Positions 55,331-64,000 of a stretch of 64,000 nt of DNA are shown piece by piece. The DNA is from Poecilobothrus nobilitatus (lineage: Eukaryota; Arthropoda; Insecta; Diptera; Dolichopodidae). The stretch's first letter is position 1, and each line of letters begins with the position of its first letter. Position numbers and translations under genes: made by a program. The notes beneath the pieces were generated by a model that was given only the letters and a program-made list of their open reading frames with translations, was not told the origin of the DNA and ran no database searches. The stretch is from contig OX352772.1 of assembly GCA_947095535.1 (NCBI GenBank), positions 96,515,207 to 96,579,206 on the forward strand. The letters run 5' to 3'.

Positions 55331-55733
55331 TCCAAGACCTAAGTAAACAGGCCAAGAACTGAAAACACATGAATGTAGTTGTGAGAGAATTACAATCGAT
55401 TCTCACGTATTGCGCGTATGAATAATTTAATAATTGATGTGAGTCTCGATTATAGCCATATAAGCGTGTACGAAATTTTAAAGTATAAAAGTAGTCTCGA
55501 CGTATACTATTACGATATTAAGGCAATTTATCTTAAGAAGCTTTTAAAATAAAAAATTTAAAGGAAGACAATTTTTTAAATGCATATTTATGAATGAAAC
55601 TATTATATTTTAAAATATCTTTCTTTAATAAATTATGTAAAAAAGATGCGACTTTAATTTTTTCTTTGGACCAAATTGAATAAAGTAAATGGTTTTTGTG
55701 TTATTTCAAGATTTATAGTCGGCCCCCTATTTT
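55331..55733 (+). repeat. Second direct copy of the 52385-52760 repeat
   Basis: Starts CCAAGACCTAAGTAAACAGG and ends in ATTTCAAGATTTATAGTCGG. Collinear with 52385-52760, including GTTGTGAGAGAATT and CGACGTATACTATT. Belongs with the MITE family of 39511-39899. Confidence 0.8.
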
Positions 55734-57000
55734 TATACCCGTACGATAGGATCGGGTATAATAAAATTACTCCTCCGTTTGTAACACCTCGAAATAAGCG
55801 AGCTAGATATACCTTCAAAGGTATGGATCGGATCAGAAAAAAATTCTAAGACTTTTGAGCCATGTCCGTCCGTCCGTCCGTCCGTCAGCACGCTAACTCA
55901 AAAACCAAGAAAGCTAGAATCTTGAATTTCACACAAAATATTCTGGGAGTAATTTGTAGGTTCCCTATTTTTTTTGGTTGAGTTTGGACCAAGCCTTAGG
56001 GTAGCTCTCGAACACCTAACTTTTAGATCCCGACATTTTTTTTGAAATAGAGCTATGCAATTTTAACTGCTGATAGATCTCACAAAAATATTAATTTTAT
56101 TTTTTATAACTTTTTTTTGTAGCCCCACCCGTTACGGAGCTACAGCTCCCCAAAGGTTCAAAAAAGCTCTATATTTAAATTGTTATAGCACAAGTTGTAT
56201 AAGGTATATCTTCATTTTGAAAACGCCAAACGATTACTACTTTTATTAGCTTTAAAAGTATATATACAATAAATATATATTTGTGGCATACGGTGTCTTA
56301 ATTTACCGTTATGCGAAACTCAAATTTTGCAAAATCCTTTAACCCTTCTATCTTCTAAATGGTTAAAGTTGGAAACTTCAAATTTTGACAGAAGTTAGAT
56401 CTTTGAAAATAAGTATGAGTCATTTCAGAAATTTTTTTTGTATCACTCCCCGTTTAGGAGCTGTAAGGGGTCAAAAACTGAAAATTTCCTATTTTTAAAC
56501 ACCTGTAACTTGAACACCTGTTAAAATTTTTTTAAACTAATACACAAAAATTAAAGCTTCAACATTATACTCTTATTTCTGTTAATAACTTTTTTTAATA
56601 ATATAGGGTTACTTCATAATTGACGAAAGAGTTACTTGATTTTTTCAAATTTTCTAGCAAATTGCTTTAACTAATTTTTTTGCATTTTGTTTTACTCGAT
56701 AATTTGAAATTGTTGAGGATATAATGCGTAGTACAGAAAAATGTAATTAAATAAACAACATAACGGTTGCTTGAAGAATTTTTATTTATATGATATTGAT
56801 ATATATACATACTTATATAATATCATGTTTATTTACGTTATCGTATATGTCACTAGTAAATGAATGATAAGAGAATAGATGTCTATTATATAGCGCCGTA
56901 TTTACATACATATATGTATTTTATTGTACTTATAAGAAATTATTCTGTCAATGGAATATTTAAATATAATATAATATAATATTTAAAATTATATTTACTA
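55734..57000 (+). repeat. Fly-type dispersed repeat with (GTCC)n and AT-rich follow-on
   Basis: Starts ATTTTTATACCCGTACGATA (about 55730) and contains CCATGTCCGTCCGTCCGTCC (55860-55879), an arrangement I know as common in fly repeats. The part to about 56600 holds non-coding text with GGAGCTACAGCTCC (about 56136) and repeated TTAAAGTTGGAAACTTC-like pieces. 56600-57000 is plain AT-rich sequence. Confidence 0.5.
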
Positions 57001-59398
57001 TTTTGTACTAAGTAAATTTAATATACATTTACCGCTTAGTATTAAATGGTACTATAGAATATTTGAAAAAGTTTTGGATTGATAATCGTTATGTGGAAGG
57101 TTAAAATCTGCTTTTGAAGAATGTACATGTAAACATATAGTTTGAATATATGTACAACCCATAATTCTAGAAATTATAAAATTCACCCAAATTATTTTAA
57201 AATACTAAAATATTTACAAAATAATATTGTAAGCAAAGTGACAGGCTGTGAACATACTAACGGTTCGTACGGGTATCTAAGAGTTGACAAAGCAACTGTA
57301 TTCTTCCTCGATTTCCATAAGACTGCGTGTAAATTTGTTAAAAGCTGGCCCCTTATTAAGCTTTTACTCTCTGCACTTCATGGCCTGATAATTGATGTGA
57401 GTCTCGGTGTAGTCTCATAATTTTTTGAGAGTATTAAATGGCGACGATATGAAATGCTAGAAAAAAACTGAAAATTTTATTTTGTTGAAAATATGTTGAA
57501 AATTTCGAGTTAAAAGCTGAAATTTTGGTATGTTAAAGAAAAATTTCCAAATTTTATTTTAATATACAATTTGGCATGTTTGGGTAAATATTTCATATCG
57601 AAAACTCGAAAAGAAAATTGTTAAAAATGGGCATTTTTCTGAAACAAAAACAAAACAGAAGAGAACAAAAAAATCTTTATGAAATGTCATTTTTCGACGC
57701 TTTTTCTCACAATACATTTACAGTTTGCACAAACACATTTAAGTATTTCGATGTCCAGGCCCATAAACTACATAAATATCAAGAGCGGAACAAGACTCCT
57801 AAGAATGTATTAGTGCAAAATTTAAACATGTATTGTGAAAATTGAGAGAGTTTTGACAGTTTCTTTTTTTCATTTTTTTGCTTAGAAAAAAGTAGAAAAT
57901 TAAGAAATTTTAGCAATTTTCATTTACAACTTTAAATATGAAATACTACCCTAAATATATCGAAATTTATATTAAAATAAAATTCAAAATTTTTTGTAAC
58001 ACATATCAAAAATTCAAGGTTCAACTCGAATTTTTAATTATATTTTTCTCAAAATATATTTTCCAACTTTTTCTAGCATTTCTTGACTCCAGCCATTTTG
58101 AAATGTTTAAATAACAAAAAAAAAAATTTTTTTCTTTGCTATCTGTCAATTTTTTAAAAGCTTTCTAAAAAAAAGTGGGATAAAGCAGCTAACAAAATTT
58201 AATTTTATATCGAGTTTTAATATATATAATTTTAATGAAAATATTTAAATTATATATTAAAAAAAAATTTAGAGTTTTTCCTAAATACTGGTGAAAAAAT
58301 TAACTTTCTATCAATTTTTTTAGTATCATTACAAGTATTGGAAAAAAAAAGAACCTGAAATTTTTGATAAGCAATTTTATTTTTTCGATACACACTATAA
58401 AAAAAAAATAAGGTGCATTAAGAATAGTGCAATATTTATATTTTTTAATATAATTTTTTTTATTGCTTTTTAATTATGGTTCGTACTTGTTGTGTACGAG
58501 CATTTTCCCTAATATTCCGGATTTAAAATTAGTTGATGAAAATTGTATTTTTAATTTTAATAATTTAGTAACTAAAATTGAAGAAAAAATTTATTTAAAT
58601 GGCTGACTTTTGTTTAAAAATAAATCTTATATTGTGTTATACTGTTTAGAAAATGAGAATTATTACTGTTTAGAAATGAGAATTGAGAAAAAACTCGGTG
58701 AAAAGGTATAGTTATAATACAATAATAATGTCATTTTTAATCTATGCCCATTCTAAATCTACATTCAGTTCTTAGTAAATTTCTTTTTCTTCCCTCTATT
58801 AGGTATCTTCGAAAATTATCTTCAAGTTTACATATAACACCAGATCATAAAAATGACGAAAATGATTATCATTATTTAACTGCTGCATCTCAGTTCTTAA
58901 ATACATAAATTTAAATACATATTATTCATATACAGATCTACTATATGCACACGAAATAAATACCATATCAATTTTTCAAATTAATTTAATTCGCTCACTT
59001 TTTTTGTGCTATTACTGTACCAAATTATTGCTCTCTTTAAAGAGCTTTAAGCTTTAGGAAAAAAATGAAAAAATTTTACAAAATTCGGGTAGACTTTTTT
59101 TTATCAACGTTTTTATAAATAAAAAAATTATAAATTAAATTTTTTTTTTTATTCAGATAATGTAAAAAATTATGAATTTTAAGGTTTACTTAGAAATTTT
59201 TTCAAAAAAATGTCTATTTTAGAAGTTATTAAAGATTTAAAGTTACCCCACTATTTACTTTTACTTTTCCCATAAGAGCCAATGTAAATAGTGGGGTAAA
59301 TTGAGCTTTCGTTCTCTTCAGTTCCTGTCTTGATAGTTTATGTAGTTTATGTCCAGGCCTTCTAAAAATTAATGTAGGTTATGATGTAGGTTATGAAT
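57001..59398. other. Spacer of the THAP inverted duplication; fragments only
   Basis: 57318-57420 is one arm of the MITE family (TAAGACTGCGTGTAAATTTG). 57682-57770 is the inverted partner of 52270-52360; the frame 57618-57845 overlaps it and is not called as a gene. 58803-58908 has a possible 35-codon terminal exon after a TTCTTTTTCTTCCCTCTATTAG-like acceptor (pyrimidine tract from 58780). 59349-59380 (CCTTCTAAAAATTAATGTAG) mirrors 52370-52390. Elsewhere AT-rich with no gene seen. Confidence 0.5.
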
Positions 59399-61204
59399 TT
59401 ACACAATATTATAATAAATTAGTGAAGTGAACATAACCTAATAATTTAAAAGCTTTTTAATAGATTGTACTGTAAATTTGGTAAATATATTTTAGTTCAA
59501 AGTAAGTTTTTATATTTTTCAAATTTATATAAAAATAAAGTTTGAAGCTTTTTCTTTATGTCAATAAAAAAATTTACTTTCAAATCATATTTTTCAGCAA
59601 TATTTTGAAGAAAAGGGAAAAAAAAGTACCAGATTCTGGTTAACAATTTTTTGTTTTTCTCTATACAGTCTATAAAACAAAAATTATTGTAAATAGAATA
59701 TTCATGTACTTACGTGAAATATAATAATCTTTTTATAAGTAAAATTTTAAATTACAATACTATTAAAAGTATTAGAAAAAAAAAAAAAATCAATATTTTA
59801 TTTTAAATAACTCTAATTTAACTAATAACTAAACTAAAAATAACTTTAAATTTTATGTACATACTCATATTTTGCATAGTTAAATTTTTAAATTGAATTA
59901 CTATTTTTAAAAGATTTTTATGAATACCTATTTAAAAAAATTAATTCAATTATTTAGTGTTTAATATTGCCTCTTTTAATAATTTTCTTAAATAAAATGG
60001 GTGGAAAATGTTGGGTTCTTCGATGTAAATCCAATTACAATAGCACAATATTTGTCGCTACTTTTAAATTTCCGGATAAAGAACCTTTGAGAAGATTAAA
60101 AGAGCTTTGGATAAGCGCTGTACAAAGATCAGACTGGCAACCAACAGCATATAGTTCCATATGTAAATTGAATTTTTCAGTATCGTGTTTTAAATTAAAT
60201 AATGATCAAAGTCCGCGTTTAATGCCAGATGCAGTTCTGTTGCAGTTGATAAATTTAATAGAAACGAATAACACAAATTTACGCGATGATTTTAAATTTC
60301 TCTAATTTAGTTTTAAATATTAGTAAAAAAATTAATTTAAAAGACTGGAAATTATATAAAGGTCAAAATAATATTGTTTATATATTTTAATAGAAAATAA
60401 TCACTTTAAATGCGATTTTAAATTTAGAATAATAATTAATAACGATCTAAGTTACCTATTTCACAGGTAATATAGAAACAAAACAATTTCAAAATATTGA
60501 AAAGCGCGAAAAATTAAATATTGTTAACTATTGACCAAATTAACTTGTTCTAATTTCTCTCCTCTCTTTTTCTATTATCTCTAATTTCCTCTTTCTTCCA
60601 TCCGGTCAGAAAATATCGATTTTTGTAATAATTTTTTTGTTTTTTAGTTTTAAATTGTTTTTTTGTAAATGAATTATTTTATTTCGTTTTTATTTAATTT
60701 ATTTAATTTCGTTGTGTAATTATATGAATTATATTTTCTTTTTTATATTTTGTTCTTTTTTTTGTTAAAAAACTTTTTATTTATTTTATTACTATATTGA
60801 AATGAAATATTTTTTTATATATTAATATATTTTTTTAAATTATTTTAGTTTAAGGCCTAGTCTTCAGGCGATACCACTTAAAAAAGTATTGGCCATATTC
60901 CCTACCTCAAAGGTGGTGTGAAAAGGGAAATAACTTATAATATTAATTTATTTCATTATATTAATAAAAATTATATATAAGTTAAAATAAATTAACTTAT
61001 TGTAAAAACAATTAAATAATTTATTTTTTGCACTTAATTTTATATGCATTCTAAAACAATTTACTTTATTTACTAAACCAAATCGATATTGCCACAAAAT
61101 TATTATGCAACATTTTTTTTGCTCAGTAATGTACCAAATCAATGTATTTTTAAAAAGTTTTCAAGAATTTTGTTTTGTTGAAAAGTAGTTGGAAGACATT
61201 TTTT
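59399..61204 (-). repeat. Right arm of the ~1.8-kb inverted duplication (THAP-bearing)
   Basis: Reverse complement of 53549-55330, see that entry. The arms differ by scattered substitutions and indels (roughly 85-90% identity by eye). The frame 60948-61142 (minus) is AT-driven and not called. Confidence 0.9.
59997..60305 (+). pseudogene. THAP-domain protein fragment, right arm
   Basis: Start chosen at the ATG at 59997 (MGGKCWVLRCKSN), the normal THAP position, and not at the upstream ATG at 59967. FKFPDKEPLRRLKELWISAV and SDWQPTAYSSICKLNF follow, so the conserved Trp and Pro are present, but the last zinc ligand His is Asn (CKLN; the left arm has CKLH). The frame stops at 60303-60305 by a small deletion relative to the left arm. 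It is complementary in its damage to the left copy: neither encodes a full finger with a start. Confidence 0.75.
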
Positions 61205-61440
61205 ATTTCAAAAAAATAATTTTTATGACAAATGAAATTGCATAAGTTCAGTAAAATCTGAATTTATATGAATTTTATGTGGAATACATGTGGAATATAT
61301 TTTATATGTGTGTAAAATTGTAATAATTTAAACAATTAGGTAACTAACATAATATTTTTTTTAAAATGGTAGGCATAGTGCACTTCAGCTAAGAAATGAA
61401 AAATATATTAATATACGTATATATCCAAAAATAATATTTT
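61205..61440. other. No feature seen
   Basis: AT-rich sequence between the right arm and the microsatellite; no frame, repeat partner or motif recognised. Confidence 0.6.
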
Positions 61441-61723
61441 TCATTAAAATTATTTTTTATTATTTATTAATTATTAATTATTATTTATTTATTATTATTA
61501 ATTATTATTTATTTTTATTATTATTAATTATTATTTATTTTTATTATTAATTATTATTTATTTTTATTATTATTAATTATTATTATTTTTAATTATTATT
61601 ATTATTAATTATTATTATTATTAATTATTATTATTAATTATTATTATTATTAATTATTATTATTAATTATTATTATTATTAATTATTATTATTATTAATT
61701 ATTATTATTAATTATTATTATTA

Positions 61724-61754
<31 letters not shown>

Positions 61755-62520
61755 AATTATTATTATTAATTATTACTATTATTAATTATTAATATTATTA
61801 TTAATTAATATTATCATTATTAAATATATTATTATTATTAATTATCGTTATTATTATTATTAATTATTATTATTATTATTAATTATTATTATTAATTATT
61901 ATTATTAATTATTATTATTCTTATTATTATTATTATTAATTATTATTATTAATTATTATTATTAATTATTATTATTATTAATTATTATTATTAATTATTA
62001 TTATTTATTATTATTATTATTATTAATTATTATTAATTATTATTATTATTAATTATTAATATTATTATTAATTATTATTATTATTAATTAATATTATCAA
62101 ATATATTATTATTATTAATTGTCGTTATTATTATTATTAATTATTATTATTGTTATTAATTATTATTATTATTAATTATTATTATTATTAATTATTATTA
62201 TTATTAATTATTATTAATTATTATTATTAATTATTATTATTATTAATTATTATTATTTTTAATTATTAATATTATTAATTATTATTATTACGATTTTTAA
62301 TTTCAAAGTTACTATTTTTATTATTACTATTATGGTTAATATTTTTTCTATTAGAATTATTACTACGATTATGCTTAGTTTCACAATTATTACTTCTACT
62401 ATTGTTATTACTATTCCTATTATTATTATTAGTATTATTACCGTTACTATTATTATTATTATTACTACTAATATTATCATTACTATTATTATTTTTATTA
62501 TTATTTTTAGAATAGTTTAA
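61441..62520 (+). repeat. Long ATT/AATTATT microsatellite
   Basis: About 850 bp (to about 62290) of almost pure TTA/ATT trinucleotides interrupted every 9-15 bases by AATT, with a degenerate extension (TTATTACTATTATT with C and G changes) to about 62520. Open frames here are Ile-rich artefacts. Confidence 0.95.
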
Positions 62521-64000
62521 TAATTACAATAGTTTTTAATAATTATAATGAAATAAAATATATTAAAAAAGTTTTTATTGGTAAATATATGATTAGTAAT
62601 TAATGGAAATTAAATTACAATTTTAGTTATTTAAAAGATATTTCCTTAGGAAAAAAAGTTGATCTGTTTATCTTTTTAAAAAAATTTAATATGGACTTTA
62701 AGATTTGGTATATTTTTTGTAAATAACTTTTTTATTAAAAACAATAAAATTATGTGATTTTTTCAATTTTGACAATTGAGTAAAGCTTCTTTTATTGCAA
62801 AAGAAAAAAATCCAAGGCAAACCTTTTTAATTTGAGAAAAACCGAAGGTGGCGGAATTACGTACTATGGCGGTAATACGTACATTACGTTATATAATTAT
62901 ATAAAAAAGCAAATTAAGCATTCCTATTTTTAAAAAATTATTATTTAAATATCTTTATATCATATTATACATACAATAATATTAATAATATTCTAGTATT
63001 TTTTTTTTATTATTATAAAATTTTCATTTAAAAAAAAAACTATAATATTAAATTAATTTAAAAACATCACTATCTTAATATTTTAAGAATATTTTATTTT
63101 TTTTATTCCATTATTTTAAGTAATAAGATCAGACAGCTTAGGCTAAGATCATTTAAAAAAAATTGGTTTTAAGTTTATTAAATTTTTTTATAATTAGTTA
63201 CTAGTTATGTTTTTTTTTAATAAAGAAAAAAAAAAGTGCTAAACCTAAATAAAAGCGGTACGTCGACGTGCACCGAAATATGTCCCGCATAATAATTTAT
63301 TCGTCAAAAAATCAATATTACTTATATGTCACACTATTTAAAAAAAAGTAATAAGTACCACACGTGTTTTTTAAAGTTTTTTTTTTTTCTTTATTTAATT
63401 CATTTAATAATATATTTAATACATAATTTCATTCATTGTAAGTTAACAATATTATTATACAACTAATGTTGTTTGATATTGATAAGCTATAATTAATTTT
63501 TTTAATGACCCTAGCCTCAGCTGTTTGGTCTCATAATTTTTTAAAAAGCTCGTTATTAAAAGTCAAAACAAAAATATAAAATTATAATATAAAATAATAA
63601 AAACAAAAAACAATATAGCTATATAGATACGCTATAATTTTATAAAATTAATTCAAAATTACACATTCATGTTAAGTAAACAAATTTATCTTTATGTCAA
63701 AAAATCAAAAGAAAAAAGAAAAAACAAACAAAAAAAAAAGGAAAAAAACAAAATATTTTAGTTTGCACTAATTATTATAATCATTTTCACACTTTTAGGA
63801 TTCCAAAAAAAATCTTTTATACTTTTTTTAAAACTTGCAAGATTTTCGATTATTTTCAATTCATTTGGTAATTCATTTAAAACTTTGAGACAATTATTTA
63901 AATAGTTACTTTTTTGCTTATTGGTTTATTGGAATTGTAGATAAAAATTTGCCTTGTTTCTACTGTTATGATTGTGTATATCAACCATTCTATTTAATAT
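62521..64000. other. No gene recognised
   Basis: AT-rich. GGCGGAATTACGTACTATGGCGGTAATACGTAC at about 62852-62884 contains two variants of GGCGG-AAT-ACGTAC. TACGTCGACGTGCACCG at about 63258-63274 is the only GC-rich island. Homopolymer A/T runs are frequent. Nothing coding that I can support. Confidence 0.6.

Noticed and set aside
62259..62520. Ile/Val-rich frames on both strands
   Set aside because: By-products of the degenerate ATT repeat.

Overview
This is an AT-rich eukaryotic window made almost entirely of decayed, nested mobile elements. I see no intact cellular gene. A fly (Diptera) is the likeliest host: ATGT-type microsatellites, a dispersed repeat containing five tandem GTCC units (about 55734-56600), an insect errantivirus-type env remnant and Jockey/LOA-type LINEs all fit. 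That is inference, not proof.

The centrepiece is a family of Polinton/Maverick-like virus-derived DNA transposons, seen as five fragments. Copy C is nearly whole (14991-27841, 12.85 kb), bounded by imperfect terminal inverted repeats of about 0.8 kb. Its plus strand carries a protein-primed family B DNA polymerase. Its minus strand carries, in transcription order, a packaging ATPase, a small basic protein, a KWYLY-motif protein, a penton/minor-capsid candidate, a GRG/QRG basic protein, a major capsid protein of the F54H12.2 type, a small protein and an adenain-like cysteine protease, then a gene of unknown role. A further plus-strand gene diverges from the ATPase. Genes overlap or abut, as in compact viral genomes, but every large gene has stops, frameshifts or deletions. 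I found no integrase gene and no clear target-site duplication. Copies A (minus, 6809-12105), B (plus, about 12310-14597), D (plus, about 34300-35175) and E (about 37813-39495) are partial.

Layout. 1-1550: env remnant of an errantivirus-like retroelement. 3047-3557: Tigger/pogo-type transposase tail. 3558-6808: LINE-1 (plus), joined to copy A, which carries a LOA/R1-type LINE insertion at 7810-10135. About 11400-12400: centre of a large inverted duplication. Copy B then joins LINE-2 (minus) at exactly the site where LINE-1 joins copy A. LINE-2 was split by insertion of Polinton copy C and again by a composite tRNA-derived SINE. It ends near 32580, beside a head-to-head Penelope-like element (32581-34258). 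Copy D and an RTE-like LINE fragment follow. 36831-37790: second SINE copy. Then copy E, cut by a foldback MITE at 39511-39899.

40000-47700 is mostly tandem repeats, palindromic elements and unassigned AT-rich DNA, with one hAT transposase tail (about 45990-46171). 47719-51773 holds three LINE fragments, two of them fused. 52260-61205 is a second inverted duplication whose 1.8 kb arms each carry a THAP-domain coding fragment. 61440-62290 is a long ATT-type microsatellite. The rest, to 64000, holds nothing I recognise.

The nesting gives a relative history: Polinton, then LINE insertion, then inverted duplication, then insertion of a second Polinton of the same family, a SINE and a LOA LINE.
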